Assembly: GCF_016905445.1 (NCBI RefSeq) | Contig: NZ_JAFEXF010000044.1 | Location: 1 to 43,961, forward strand | Length of the DNA stretch: 43,961 nt | DNA from: Streptomyces sp. G44 | GTDB taxonomy: Bacteria > Actinomycetota > Actinomycetes > Streptomycetales > Streptomycetaceae | Direction: 5' to 3' | In this document: in pieces, positions 8,619-16,847 of the stretch | Position numbering within the stretch: position 1 is the stretch's first letter | Layout of the letters: every line of letters starts with the position of its first letter | Notes under the pieces: generated by a model | The model's database searches: none | Seen by the model: the letters and a program-made list of their open reading frames with translations, nothing else | Told to the model about the DNA's origin: nothing | Translations under genes and position numbers: made by a program

Positions 8619-8717
8619 CCCGTCATCGCCGTACCCTGCTCGATTCGGCACGACCCGCCGTGCGCGGGCGCACACACCGGGTGCATCCTGCCGGGCCCGC
8701 CGCGGCCGACGCCTGTC

Positions 8718-9971
8718 TCAGCCGGAGCCCGCCACGTGCCGGTCCCGCGCGGCGCCGAGTCCCGCGGCGATCTGCGGCACGAGCAGGACGAGCAGCAGGA
8801 CGAGCGGCACGGTCCAGCTGTGCGACGCGTCGTGGACGGCGCCGAGGACGGTCGGCCCGCCGGCGGCCAGGATGTAGCCGAAGCACTGGGCCATGCTGGA
8901 GAGCTGGGCGGCGTGCCGGGTGTCGGGGGCCCGCTCCACGATGAACAGCAGCGCCAGGCTGATGGCCGCGCCCTGGCCGAGGCCGAGCAGGGTCATCCAC
9001 AGGTAGGCGCCGCCGACCGGCGCGGCGAGCAGCCCCGCGAAGCCGAGCGCGCACAGCACGGCGGCGAGCGCGGAGAGCGTGCCCGAGCGCAGCCGCCGGC
9101 CGACGATCACCGGGGCGAGGAAGGACCCCGCGATGCCGAGCAGCGAGGAGAAGGAGAGCATCCAGCCGGCGTCGCCCGGCGCCATGCCCGCGTCCTGGAA
9201 GACGGTCGGCAGCCACGCTGCCGCCGCGTAGTAGTTGAGGGACTGCAAGCCCATGTACGCGGTGACCTGCCAGGCCAGCGGGGAGCGCCACAGGCCGCGC
9301 ACGGGATGGGCCGCCTGCCGGGCCGCCGCCGCGCCCACCCGTGTACGCGAGCGGAGCTGCGGCAGCCACACGAGCAGCGCGACGGCCGCGAGGGCGCCCC
9401 AACAGGCCAGTGCGGTGCGCCAGTTCATGCCGCTGGCCTGCTGCACGGGCAGGGTGACGCCGGCCGCGAGCGCGGCGCCGCCGAACAGCGACATCGAGTA
9501 CAGGCCGGTCATCAGCCCGGCCCGCGCGGGGAAGTCCCGCTTGATCAGGCCGGGCAGCAGGACGTTGGCGGCGGCGATGCCCGCGCCGATGACGACGGTG
9601 CCCGCGAAGAGCGCGAGGACCGGTTCGAGCAGGCGCAGGGCCGTGCCCGCGCAGATCAGCGCCATGGTGCCGAGCAGGGAGCGCTCCAGGCCGAAGCGGC
9701 GGCCGAGCCGGGGCGCGACCGGCGCGAGGAGGCCGAAGCAGAGCAGCGGCAGAGCGGTGAGCAGGCTGGTGGCGGCGGCCGACATGCCGCTGTCGTGGCG
9801 GATGGTGTCGGCGAGGGGGGAGACGGCGACGAGGGCGGGGCGGAGGTTCAGCGCGAGGAGCACGACGCCGAGGGCCAGCAGGAGGGCACGGCGTCCGCGA
9901 GGCGGCCCTTGGTCCGCCGTGGGCGCGGCTCCTTCGTGCGCGGCGCGGGCGGCCGGTGCCGTGTCACTCAT
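8718..9971 (-). CDS. MFS transporter, CynX/NimT family
   Basis: This 417-residue membrane protein has about 12 predicted helices. It begins with a short charged tail and then LLLALGVVLLALNLRPALVA, the characteristic opening of the CynX/NimT (cyanate / 2-nitroimidazole) branch of the major facilitator superfamily, where LNLRP is conserved. Other family features are LLPGLIKRDFP near residue 145 and the segment SLNYYAAAAWLP. The substrate of this branch is mostly unknown. The ATG at 9971 has AGGAG 6 bases upstream and overlaps the end of the FadR-type regulator gene by 8 bases (ATGAGTGA), so the two are translationally coupled. The regulator probably controls this transporter and senses its substrate. 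Confidence 0.85.
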   Translation of the reverse strand: MSDTAPAARAAHEGAAPTADQGPPRGRRALLLALGVVLLALNLRPALVAVSPLADTIRHDSGMSAAATSLLTALPLLCFGLLAPVAPRLGRRFGLERSLLGTMALICAGTALRLLEPVLALFAGTVVIGAGIAAANVLLPGLIKRDFPARAGLMTGLYSMSLFGGAALAAGVTLPVQQASGMNWRTALACWGALAAVALLVWLPQLRSRTRVGAAAARQAAHPVRGLWRSPLAWQVTAYMGLQSLNYYAAAAWLPTVFQDAGMAPGDAGWMLSFSSLLGIAGSFLAPVIVGRRLRSGTLSALAAVLCALGFAGLLAAPVGGAYLWMTLLGLGQGAAISLALLFIVERAPDTRHAAQLSSMAQCFGYILAAGGPTVLGAVHDASHSWTVPLVLLLVLLVPQIAAGLGAARDRHVAGSG

Positions 9972-10704
9972 GCGCTGCTCCTGAGTCGTTCTTCGCGGTG
10001 TCCGGCTGGTCCAGCGGCTGGTCGCGCAGGACGGCCATGCCCTCGGCGAGATGGGCGAGTACGGCCGCCTCCGCGGCCCGGGGGTCGCGTGCCTCGATGG
10101 CGTCGACGATCGCCTGGTGGGCGTCGAACTGGTGGCGGACCGCGTCCGGCACGGGGGCGGCGACGACCGACTGGAGCGTCTCGCGCAGGACGTCGCTGAG
10201 GTGTCCGTACAACTCGGCGAGGATGCTGTTATGCGAGGCCTCGGCGACCGTGCGGTGGAAGGCCATGTCCGCGTCGATGAACGCCGCCGTGTTGCCGCTC
10301 CCCCAGGCCTGCCCGCGCTCGGCGAGGGCGGCCCGCAGCGTCGCGAGGTCCTCCTCCGTACGGCGCTCCGCGGCGTGGCGGGCGGCGTCCCGCTCCAGAC
10401 AGGCGCGTACCTCGTACGCTTCGAGCACCCCGGCTCTGCGCAGTCTGCGCTGCACGGCCGCCCCGAAGTCGCTGTTGGCGCGCACGTACGTGCCGTCGCC
10501 CTGGCGGGGTTCGAGCATGCCGGTGTGCACGAGGGCGCGGACCGCCTCCCGCACGGTGTTGCGGCCCACGGCGAGCTGCTCGACGAGGAGCGGTTCGGCC
10601 GGGATCTTCTCCCCGACCTTCCACTCGCCGTCGGTGATGAGGCTCTCCATCTGGGCGATGACCAGGTCGACGAGGTTGGTCCTGGCGGTACTGCGCAAGG
10701 GCAT
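9964..10704 (-). CDS. GntR-family transcriptional regulator, FadR subfamily
   Basis: This 246-residue regulator has an N-terminal winged helix-turn-helix (about residues 10-75, with LVEQLAVGRNTVREAVRALV and RQGDGTYV). A C-terminal all-helical FCD ligand-binding domain follows, with the metal-site pattern DADMAFHRTVAEASHNSILA and the later HQAIVDAI. I chose the ATG at 10704, which gives the normal FadR length and has GAAGG upstream; the open frame continues 20 codons further upstream without a ribosome site. It is the first gene of an operon with the CynX-type transporter. The perfect palindrome at 10753-10771 just upstream is the likely autoregulatory operator. The effector is unknown; the family usually binds carboxylates. 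Confidence 0.87.
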   Translation of the reverse strand: MPLRSTARTNLVDLVIAQMESLITDGEWKVGEKIPAEPLLVEQLAVGRNTVREAVRALVHTGMLEPRQGDGTYVRANSDFGAAVQRRLRRAGVLEAYEVRACLERDAARHAAERRTEEDLATLRAALAERGQAWGSGNTAAFIDADMAFHRTVAEASHNSILAELYGHLSDVLRETLQSVVAAPVPDAVRHQFDAHQAIVDAIEARDPRAAEAAVLAHLAEGMAVLRDQPLDQPDTAKNDSGAAHE

Positions 10705-10752
10705 GGGTCGGCACCTTCTTTTTCTCGGGGAGAACCCGGACACGGGAATAAG

Positions 10753-10771
10753 ACATGGGAACATCCCATGT
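10753..10771. promoter_or_regulatory. Palindromic operator for the FadR-type regulator
   Basis: ACATGGGAACATCCCATGT has perfect 8-bp arms around a 3-base centre. It lies 49 bases upstream of the regulator start codon, and a TTGACA (minus strand, 10778-10783) lies 6 bases beyond it. Its position and symmetry fit a dimeric GntR-family operator. Confidence 0.6.
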
Positions 10772-10849
10772 TTCGCGTGTCAAAGCGCCGCCATGGACGC
10801 GCGACGCGCCCGCCGCACTGATTTCGTTCGAGGTTTTACCTTCGCGAGC

Positions 10850-10877
10850 TGGTCTAGACCTTGACAGGTTCAGACCA
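10850..10877. promoter_or_regulatory. DasR-type (dre) sites and promoter of the chitinase gene
   Basis: TGGTCTAGACCT (10850-10861) and AGGTTCAGACCA (10866-10877) both match the Streptomyces dre element (consensus core TGGTCTAGACCA) bound by the N-acetylglucosamine regulator DasR; paired repeats of this type are known upstream of chitinase genes. A TTGACA at 10861-10866 lies between them and could be the -35 box. Confidence 0.75.
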
Positions 10878-10951
10878 TTTTCGCTTGAGTCACCGACACC
10901 CCCATGGCGGCGCGGGCCCTGTCCTCCGCTCCGCCCGTTAGGAGATGTCGC

Positions 10952-11842
10952 ATGATCAAACGCCTCACCAGCCTCGCGGCCTCACTGGCCGCGGTCGGCG
11001 CGCTGATCGTCCTTGGCCCGGCCGCCACGACGGCGTCCGCCGCCGAGTGCGCCTCGCCCTGGAGTTCCTCGACCGTCTACACCGGCGGCAAGTCCGCCTC
11101 GTACAACGGACACAACTGGACCGCCAAGTGGTGGACCCAGAACGAGACTCCGGGCCGTTCCGACGTCTGGGCGGACCAGGGCACCTGCGGTGGCGGCACG
11201 GGTCCGGGCAACCCCGATCCGTCCGGCTTCGTCGTCAGCGAGGCCCAGTTCAACCAGATGTTCCCGAACCGGAATTCGTTCTACACCTACAAGGGCCTGA
11301 CGGACGCGCTCAAGGCCTACCCCGGCTTCGCCAACACCGGCAGCGACACCGTCAAGCGCCAGGAGGCGGCGGCGTTCCTCGCCAACGTCAGCCATGAGAC
11401 GGGCGGCCTGGTCCACGTCGTCGAGCAGAACCAGAACAACTACCCCCACTACTGCGACAAGACCCAGCCCTACGGCTGCCCCGCCGGACAGGCCGCCTAC
11501 TACGGCCGCGGGCCGATCCAGCTCAGCTGGAACTTCAACTACAAGGCGGCGGGCGACGCGCTCGGCATCGACCTGCTCAACAACCCCTACCTGGTGGAGC
11601 AGAACCCGGCCATCGCCTGGCAGACGGGTCTTTGGTACTGGAACACGCAGAGCGGCCCCGGCACCATGACCCCGCACAACGCCATGGTCAACGGCGCCGG
11701 TTTCGGTGAGACCATCCGGGCGATCAACGGCACCCTGGAGTGCAACGGCGGCAACCCCGCCCAGGTCCAGAGCCGCGTCGACAAGTACAAGGCGTTCACG
11801 CAGATCCTGGGCACCACGCCCGGCTCGAACCTGAGCTGCTGA
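10952..11842 (+). CDS. Secreted chitinase, GH19 with chitin-binding domain
   Basis: This 296-residue enzyme starts with a Sec signal peptide (MIKRLTSLAASLAAVGALIV, cleavage near ASAAEC). A small carbohydrate-binding module of family 5/12 follows (about residues 32-80, CASPWSSSTVYTGGKSASYN with WTAKWWTQNETPG). After a Gly/Pro linker comes a GH19 catalytic domain with the catalytic glutamate in FLANVSHETGG (Glu149) and the conserved YYGRGPIQLSWNFNY. This architecture is that of Streptomyces ChiF/ChiG-type chitinases, which cut chitin chains by inversion and can inhibit fungi. TAGGAG lies 7 bases before the ATG. The DasR-type sites upstream predict induction by chitin breakdown products. Confidence 0.94.
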   Translation: MIKRLTSLAASLAAVGALIVLGPAATTASAAECASPWSSSTVYTGGKSASYNGHNWTAKWWTQNETPGRSDVWADQGTCGGGTGPGNPDPSGFVVSEAQFNQMFPNRNSFYTYKGLTDALKAYPGFANTGSDTVKRQEAAAFLANVSHETGGLVHVVEQNQNNYPHYCDKTQPYGCPAGQAAYYGRGPIQLSWNFNYKAAGDALGIDLLNNPYLVEQNPAIAWQTGLWYWNTQSGPGTMTPHNAMVNGAGFGETIRAINGTLECNGGNPAQVQSRVDKYKAFTQILGTTPGSNLSC

Positions 11843-11849
11843 TACGTGT

Positions 11850-11880
11850 CCGGGCGGGCCCGCGAGCCGGGCCCGCCCGG
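11850..11880. terminator. Terminator after the chitinase gene
   Basis: A perfect 13-bp stem (arm CCGGGCGGGCCCG, 11850-11862 with 11868-11880) encloses a 5-base loop, starting 7 bases after the chitinase stop. It can also stop transcripts from the convergent gene ending at 11925. Confidence 0.8.
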
Positions 11881-11924
11881 TACGTCACACCACCGGAGAC
11901 AGCCTCACGCCACCGGCGGCAGCC

Positions 11925-12362
11925 TCACCCCAGCGGCTCCAGCCGGAACACCGGGTGGCCCGCCGCCTCGGCGGCGAACTCCTCGTCCGACGACTCACCG
12001 GTCACGTCGAAGTAGGCCCTAGTGACCGGCACTTCGCGCCAGTACTGCCGCAGCACCGGCACACTCTCCTCGGGCCCGAGCTCGACCACCTTGAGCGTCC
12101 GCGACCTGCCGCCCCGGCTGAGCCCCACCTGCCCGGCCGCGCGGGCGTTGCGCACCCAGTCGCTCACCCCGTAGGCGGCGACGAGCCAGCGCTCGTCGCC
12201 GTGCGCCATCACGTCGACCGGCGTGGAGTAGGAACGGCCGGTCTTCCTGCCGCGCACCGTCAGGTTGTAGCGGTAGCCCTTGCCGAGGCCGAGCCGGGTC
12301 ATCGTGTGGAACACGCGATTGATCACACGTGTGCCGGCGTTCATGCGATACGTCTTCGCCAT
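11925..12362 (-). CDS. F420-dependent nitroreductase-family (DDN-like) protein
   Basis: This 145-residue protein belongs to the deazaflavin (F420)-dependent nitroreductase fold. The recognisable stretch is LTVRGRKTGRSYSTPVDVMA, followed by DERWLVAAYGVSDWVRNARA, typical of the Ddn/Rv3547 group. Such proteins reduce quinones or nitro-compounds with reduced F420, although many members have no known substrate. I placed the start at the ATG at 12362, with GGAGGGG a few bases upstream; an upstream extension has no ribosome site. It lies 29 bases downstream of the TetR gene on the same strand, so it is likely part of the same transcript and under that regulator's control. Confidence 0.82.
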   Translation of the reverse strand: MAKTYRMNAGTRVINRVFHTMTRLGLGKGYRYNLTVRGRKTGRSYSTPVDVMAHGDERWLVAAYGVSDWVRNARAAGQVGLSRGGRSRTLKVVELGPEESVPVLRQYWREVPVTRAYFDVTGESSDEEFAAEAAGHPVFRLEPLG

Positions 12363-12391
12363 CGCCCCTCCGTATGCCGAAAGCACGGAGC

Positions 12392-12943
12392 TTACGACGC
12401 GGCCAGCAACTGGGCGACACCGAGCCGGGCTTGGCGCGCCGGTTCGGGCGAGCCGGAGATCGCGGCGGCCGTCATGGCCCCTTCCGCGAGGAGGACGAGC
12501 GGGGCGACGGCACGCTCGGGACCGCCCGCCGCCGCCACGAGACCGGCGAGGTAGTCGTGGAACGCGCTCTTGTGCGCCCTGACGGCGTCGGCGACCGCCG
12601 GATCGACGGCGCCCAGCTCACCGTAGGCGTTGATGAAGGCGCAGCCCCGGAAGTCCGGTTCGGTGAACCACGCGTACAGCCAGTCGTAGACCGCGAGGAC
12701 CCGCTCCCGGCCCGCGGGGCACGCCTCGACATGGGCGGCGAGCCGGGCCCGCCAGCGGCGGTCGCGGCGGTCGAGGCACGCCCGGACCAGCTCCGACTTG
12801 GACGGGAAGACCTGGTAGAGCCGCTTGAGCGAGACACCGGAGGCCGTGCGGACCTGGTCCATGCCGACCGCCTGGACGCCGCGTTCGTAGAACAGCTTCT
12901 CGGCGGCGTCGAGGAGCCGGGTCTCTGCTTCCGAGGTATCCAT
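12392..12943 (-). CDS. TetR-family transcriptional regulator
   Basis: This 183-residue protein has the TetR helix-turn-helix at residues about 5-55 ([20 protein letters not shown], then [19 protein letters not shown]). The C-terminal ligand-binding part contains [14 protein letters not shown], a segment common to TetR proteins that sense small organic compounds. The ATG at 12943 has GGAGG 5 bases upstream. It heads a minus-strand unit with the F420-type reductase and is divergent from the NTF2-like gene at 13149. Three copies of a GAGAACG-NN-CGTTCTC palindrome lie in the shared upstream region, so it very probably represses itself and both neighbours. Confidence 0.88.
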   Translation of the reverse strand: MDTSEAETRLLDAAEKLFYERGVQAVGMDQVRTASGVSLKRLYQVFPSKSELVRACLDRRDRRWRARLAAHVEACPAGRERVLAVYDWLYAWFTEPDFRGCAFINAYGELGAVDPAVADAVRAHKSAFHDYLAGLVAAAGGPERAVAPLVLLAEGAMTAAAISGSPEPARQARLGVAQLLAAS

Positions 12944-12964
12944 GGCACCTCCGGACAACCGGTC

Positions 12965-12980
12965 GAGAACGGACGTTCTC
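12965..12980. promoter_or_regulatory. TetR operator copy 1
   Basis: GAGAACGGACGTTCTC has 7-bp arms and lies 21 bases upstream of the TetR start codon, where it would cover that gene's transcription start. It matches copies 2 and 3. Confidence 0.7.
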
Positions 12981-13025
12981 CCACCTTACTACGCCCTGTT
13001 ACGCCCCCCGCGCCTTCCCCATTGC

Positions 13026-13045
13026 GCGAGAACGATCGTTCTCGC
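13026..13045. promoter_or_regulatory. TetR operator copy 2, inside the promoter of the NTF2-like gene
   Basis: GCGAGAACGATCGTTCTCGC is a perfect 20-bp palindrome. It fills the spacer between a plausible -35 (TTGCGC, 13022-13027) and -10 (TACGGT, 13046-13051; 18-base spacing), so a bound repressor would block RNA polymerase. Confidence 0.75.
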
Positions 13046-13064
13046 TACGGTGGCGCGGCATGAC

Positions 13065-13084
13065 GGGAGAACGACCGTTCTCCC
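13065..13084. promoter_or_regulatory. TetR operator copy 3
   Basis: GGGAGAACGACCGTTCTCCC is palindromic except at the centre. It lies just downstream of the promoter that overlaps copy 2, 19 bases from it. Confidence 0.7.
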
Positions 13085-13148
13085 GCTGGCCGCCGACCGT
13101 CCGCGCCCCGCACTGCCCACGCCCGAGCCCACACCCCCGGAGGAAGCC

Positions 13149-13625
13149 ATGGACAAGACCGCCGCCCGTCCCCCCGTCCCGCCCTTCACCCCGCAGTCGG
13201 CCGCCGAGAAGGTGCGCCTCGCCGAGGACGGCTGGAACAGCCGCGACCCCGAGAAGGTGGCGCTCGCCTACAGCGAGGACTCCCGCTGGCGCAACCGCGC
13301 CGAGTTCGTCACCGGGCGCGACGCCATCGTCGGCTTCCTGTCCCGCAAGTGGGCCCGCGAGCTCGACTACCGCCTCATCAAGGAGCTCTGGGCCCACTCG
13401 GACGACCGCATCGCGGTGCGGTTCGCGTACGAGTGGCACGACGACTCGGGCCAGTGGTACCGCTCGTACGGCAACGAGAACTGGGAGTTCGACCCGAACG
13501 GCCTGATGCGCGTCCGCCACGCCTGCATCAACGACCTCCCCGTCCGGGAGTCCGACCGGCTGTACCACTGGCCGCTCGGCCGCCGCCCCGACGGCCACCC
13601 CGGCCTCACCGACCTCGGCCTGTGA
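13149..13625 (+). CDS. NTF2-like protein of the DUF1348 family
   Basis: This 158-residue protein is a single NTF2-like (SnoaL-type) cone domain of the DUF1348 family. The signature runs [40 protein letters not shown], and then [20 protein letters not shown] with YGNENWEF. The family is widespread and its role is unsettled; the fold binds small hydrophobic molecules or catalyses their isomerisation. The ATG at 13149 has GGAGGA 4 bases upstream. The promoter overlaps a perfect TetR palindrome, so expression is probably induced when the divergent TetR protein binds its ligand. With the F420-type reductase it may form a small detoxification regulon. Confidence 0.85.
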   Translation: MDKTAARPPVPPFTPQSAAEKVRLAEDGWNSRDPEKVALAYSEDSRWRNRAEFVTGRDAIVGFLSRKWARELDYRLIKELWAHSDDRIAVRFAYEWHDDSGQWYRSYGNENWEFDPNGLMRVRHACINDLPVRESDRLYHWPLGRRPDGHPGLTDLGL

Positions 13626-13758
13626 ACCGGTGTCGCGCACGGCCGGGCAGAACGGACGGCGCGGTCATGTGTCACCCACTCCACGCGGGGCACCCGGACG
13701 GCGACAACGGCCCGGGGCACCGGGTCCGACCGCCCATCGACCGCCAAAGGAGGCCCAC

Positions 13759-14175
13759 GTGACCACCGCACGCGACATCATGACGCCGGGCGCCGAATGC
13801 GCCGGAGCCGAGGAGACCGTCACCCAGGCGGCCACGAAGCTCACCGAACTCGGCGTCGGCGCCCTGCCCATCTGCGGCACCGACGACCGGCTCAAGGGCG
13901 TCATCACCGACCGGGACATCGTGGTCAAGGTGCTCGGCAAGGGCAAGGACCCCGCCAAGGTCCTCGTGAAGGAGCTCGCGCAGAGCGAGGCCGTGACGAT
14001 CGGCGCGGACGACAGCGTCGACGAGGTCTTCGCGACCATGACCAGCCACAAGGTCCGCCGGCTGCCCGTGATCGACGGCCACACGCTCGTGGGCATGGTG
14101 GCACTCGCCGACGCGGCCCGCGCGCTGTCCGACCCCAAGGCCGGGCAGCTCCTGGAGGCCCTCTCCACCGACTGA
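13759..14175 (+). CDS. Tandem CBS-domain protein
   Basis: This 138-residue protein consists of two CBS motifs. The first runs from TARDIMTPGAECAGAEETVT to GVITDRDIVVKVLG, and the second from AVTIGADDSVDEVFATMTSH to LVGMVALADAARAL. Stand-alone CBS pairs of this kind bind adenosine nucleotides and are often stress-induced in actinobacteria; direct partners are unknown. The start is the GTG at 13759 with a near-perfect AAAGGAGG 5 bases upstream. It is followed by a strong nested hairpin, so it is probably transcribed alone. Confidence 0.9.
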   Translation: MTTARDIMTPGAECAGAEETVTQAATKLTELGVGALPICGTDDRLKGVITDRDIVVKVLGKGKDPAKVLVKELAQSEAVTIGADDSVDEVFATMTSHKVRRLPVIDGHTLVGMVALADAARALSDPKAGQLLEALSTD

Positions 14176-14176
14176 C

Positions 14177-14261
14177 GGCGCATGCCGCCCGGGGGCGGAG
14201 CGCGCGGCCCCATCCCCCGGGCGGCGCGCTCCGCCCCTCCGCATGCCCGCGGGCATGCGCC
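14177..14261. terminator. Nested hairpin terminator after the CBS gene
   Basis: An inner perfect 14-bp stem (GGGGCGGAGCGCGC, 14192-14205, with 14224-14237) is nested inside an outer perfect 10-bp stem (GGCGCATGCC, 14177-14186, with 14252-14261). It begins 1 base after the CBS stop codon. Confidence 0.7.
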
Positions 14262-14348
14262 GACCTAGGGTGGAACGGCGGCGGGGCGCCGCCCCCGCCC
14301 GCACCGCACCGGCAGCCCACCGCGCCCGGCGTCCCGAGGAGGAACGGC

Positions 14349-15746
14349 ATGCCCATCGCCACGGTCAACCCCGCCACCGGTGAGACGCTCGAAACCTTCG
14401 AGGCGATCACGTCCGCGGAGATCGAACGCCGCCTCGCGGCGGCCCACACCGCGTACGCCCACCACCGCACCACCGGCTTCGGGGAACGCTCACGACTGCT
14501 CCACCGGGCCGCCGACCTGCTGGAGGAGGACACCGAGAGCGTCGCCCGCACCCTGACCACGGAGATGGGCAAGCCGGTCAAGGCCGCAAGGGCCGAGGCG
14601 GCGAAGTGCGTCAAGGCCATGCGCTGGTACGCCGACCACGCCGAGGGCCTCCTCGCGGACGAGCACCCCGCGCAGGCCGACGTGACGGACTCCGGGGCGT
14701 CCCGGGCCGTCGTCCACTACCGCCCGCTCGGGGTCGTCCTCGCCGTGATGCCGTGGAACTTCCCGCTCTGGCAGGTCGTGCGCTTCGCCGCGCCCGCGCT
14801 CATGGCGGGCAACGTGGGCCTGCTCAAGCACGCGTCGAACGTGCCCCGGACGGCGCTCTGTCTGGAGGACCTCTTCCGCCGGGCCGGCTTCCCCGAGGGC
14901 TGCTTCCAGACGCTGCTCGTCGGCTCGGACGCCATCGAGGGCATCCTGCGCGACGAGCGGGTGGCCGCCGCGACGCTGACCGGCAGCGAACCCGCCGGCC
15001 GCGCGGTGGCGTCCGTGGCGGGCGACGAGATCAAGAAGACGGTCCTGGAGCTGGGCGGCAGCGACCCGTACCTGGTGCTGCCGAGCGCCGACGTCGAACG
15101 CGCCGCGCGCACGGCGGTCACCGCACGGGTGCAGAACAACGGCCAGTCCTGCATCGCCGCCAAGCGCTTCATCGTGCACGCCGACGTCTACGACGCCTTC
15201 CGGGACCGATTCGTCGCCGGGATGCGGGCGTTGACGGTCGGCGACCCGCTGGACGAGGAGACCGACGTCGGCCCGCTCTCCAGCGAGCGGGGCCGCGCCG
15301 ACCTGGAGGAACTCGTCGACGACGCGCTCGGCCTCGGCGCGACCGCGCTCTGCGGCGGGCAGCGGCCCAAGGAGCAGGACCGGGGCTGGTTCTACTCCCC
15401 CACCGTTCTCGCGGACATCACCCCGCGGATGCGCGTCCACCGCGAGGAGACGTTCGGCCCGGTGGCCACGCTCTACCGTGTGGCGGACCTGGACGAGGCG
15501 GTGGCCCTCGCCAACGACACGCCCTTTGGGCTGAGTTCGAACGTGTGGACACGCGACGAAGCCGACATCGCGCGCTGCGTACGAGACCTCCAGGCGGGCG
15601 GCGTCTTCTTCAACGGCATGACCGCCTCCCACCCCGGCCTGCCGTTCGGCGGCGTCAAGCGCTCCGGCTACGGACGGGAGCTCTCGGGCCACGGCATCCG
15701 CGAGTTCTGCAACGCCACGACGGTCTGGCACGGCCCGGCCGAGTAG
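14349..15746 (+). CDS. gabD: Succinate-semialdehyde dehydrogenase-type aldehyde dehydrogenase
   Basis: This 465-residue NAD(P)-dependent aldehyde dehydrogenase starts at an ATG with GAGGAGGA 6 bases upstream. It has the N-terminal cofactor region VLAVMPWNFPLWQVVRFAAP, the catalytic glutamate motif KTVLELGGSDPYLVL and the nucleophile cysteine in QNNGQSCIAAKRFIV. The C-terminal oligomerisation region contains PFGGVKRSGYGREL. MPWNFPLWQV and the overall length are typical of the GabD2-type succinate-semialdehyde dehydrogenases of actinobacteria. Those enzymes oxidise succinate semialdehyde to succinate in the GABA and 2-oxoglutarate bypass routes. The exact substrate is inferred. No partner transaminase gene is nearby. 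Confidence 0.88.
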   Translation: MPIATVNPATGETLETFEAITSAEIERRLAAAHTAYAHHRTTGFGERSRLLHRAADLLEEDTESVARTLTTEMGKPVKAARAEAAKCVKAMRWYADHAEGLLADEHPAQADVTDSGASRAVVHYRPLGVVLAVMPWNFPLWQVVRFAAPALMAGNVGLLKHASNVPRTALCLEDLFRRAGFPEGCFQTLLVGSDAIEGILRDERVAAATLTGSEPAGRAVASVAGDEIKKTVLELGGSDPYLVLPSADVERAARTAVTARVQNNGQSCIAAKRFIVHADVYDAFRDRFVAGMRALTVGDPLDEETDVGPLSSERGRADLEELVDDALGLGATALCGGQRPKEQDRGWFYSPTVLADITPRMRVHREETFGPVATLYRVADLDEAVALANDTPFGLSSNVWTRDEADIARCVRDLQAGGVFFNGMTASHPGLPFGGVKRSGYGRELSGHGIREFCNATTVWHGPAE

Positions 15747-15808
15747 GCCACGCGGGACCAGGGCAGGACCCGTAGCCCGGGGCAGGGGTCAGGGGCAGGG
15801 GTCCGGGG

Positions 15809-16036
15809 TCAGGCGGACAGCAGCGAATCGTCCGTCGTCCTGGCCCCCGGCAGCCGGTGGCTGGCGGCCACGAGCGCCGCGTCGACGTCGCTGGTGCCGG
15901 TGGCCAGGCACAGGCTGTACGCGACGTCCTCGAACTCCTGCCGCGCCTCGCCGCTCCCCTGATCGGCCCGCAGCACCGCCAGGGCCTTGTAGCGCTCCAC
16001 CAGGTCTTCCAGCACGGCGGGGTGTGCCAGCAGCAC
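15809..16036 (-). CDS. DUF5133-family small protein
   Basis: This 75-residue protein matches the streptomycete DUF5133 pattern: LLAHPAVLEDLVERYKAL near the start and FEDVAYSLCLATGTSDVDAA in the middle. The GTG at 16036 has a perfect AGGAGG 5 bases upstream and gives the usual family length; the open frame extends 19 codons further, but without a ribosome site. It looks soluble and helical. Some family members lie near regulatory or secondary-metabolism genes, but no function is established. It is convergent with the dehydrogenase at 14349 and divergent from the membrane protein at 16183. Confidence 0.8.
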   Translation of the reverse strand: MLLAHPAVLEDLVERYKALAVLRADQGSGEARQEFEDVAYSLCLATGTSDVDAALVAASHRLPGARTTDDSLLSA

Positions 16037-16182
16037 GAGGGCCTCCTGAGGTTCGGGTCGAACGTTGCTCGTGACCCGCCTGCCCCGCTTCACACGGTCG
16101 AATCAACGGTGCCGTGATCAATCGCCTCGGCCGGTTCCGCGTCGAATTGTCGTTTTCGCGGTTCGTGTGCAGACTCGGTGGC

Positions 16183-16704
16183 GTGAGCACGTCGAACGGG
16201 AAGCCCCGGGACGAGGCAGGACCAGGTGCCACGGCCGACGACCGCCGCGAGACGGAGAACGAGCGCGCCGACCGCCGCTGGACCGAGCTGATCCAGGAAG
16301 TGCGGGTGGCCCAGACCGGCGTGCAGATCCTGTTCGGCTTCCTCCTCACCGTGGTCTTCACGCCGCGCTACGCGGAGCTGGGCGACACCGACCAGAAGAT
16401 CTACGTGGTGACCGTCATCCTCGGTTCGACCGCGACCGGGGCCCTCATCGGTCCCGTCTCCTTCCACCGCATCGTCTCCGGCCGCCGGATCAAGCCGCAG
16501 GCGGTGGTGTGGGCGTCACGGCTGACCCTCGCCGGCCTGGTCCTGCTGCTCGGCACGTTGACGGCGGCGCTGCTGCTGGTGCTGCGGGTCGCCACCGACA
16601 ACACCGTCGTGCCGTGGCTGGTGGCCGGTGTCGTCACCTGGTACCTGCTGTGCTGGTTCGTGCTGCCCGTCTGGGCGCGGTACCGGCACACGTCGGCGGA
16701 CTGA
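16183..16704 (+). CDS. DUF6328-family membrane protein
   Basis: This 173-residue protein has a charged N-terminal third and then four predicted membrane helices: VQILFGFLLTVVFTP, IYVVTVILGSTATGALIGPV, LTLAGLVLLLGTLTAALLLV and VPWLVAGVVTWYLLCWFVLP. The segment ELIQEVRVAQTGVQILFGFL is the family signature. The function is unknown. The GTG at 16183 has only a weak ribosome site. A possible promoter, TTGTCG (16147-16152) and CAGACT (16170-16175) with a 17-base spacer, would start transcription at or next to the GTG, so the mRNA may be leaderless. Confidence 0.8.
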   Translation: MSTSNGKPRDEAGPGATADDRRETENERADRRWTELIQEVRVAQTGVQILFGFLLTVVFTPRYAELGDTDQKIYVVTVILGSTATGALIGPVSFHRIVSGRRIKPQAVVWASRLTLAGLVLLLGTLTAALLLVLRVATDNTVVPWLVAGVVTWYLLCWFVLPVWARYRHTSAD

Positions 16705-16719
16705 CCGGCGTACACATCG

Positions 16720-16761
16720 CCCCGCTGCACCGGCATGGGCCCACGCCAGGCCGGTGCGGGG
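16720..16761. terminator. Probable terminator after the DUF6328 gene
   Basis: CCCCG with CACCGGC pairs with GCCGGTG and CGGGG (16750-16761) with one bulge. It lies 15 bases after the stop codon. The 15-base loop and the bulge make it weaker than other hairpins here. Confidence 0.45.
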
Positions 16762-16847
16762 TCGCGACCGCACAGGTGTGGATCACCGCCCGGCGGGCAC
16801 CCAGGGTCAGGACAGACGCATGTAACGATCCGTGCTGTTCGTGACCT

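Noticed and set aside
8718..10769. A single 683-residue fusion of regulator and transporter
   Set aside because: The upstream half of that frame has no sense; the GntR gene is in another frame and the transporter has its own start with a ribosome site at 9971.
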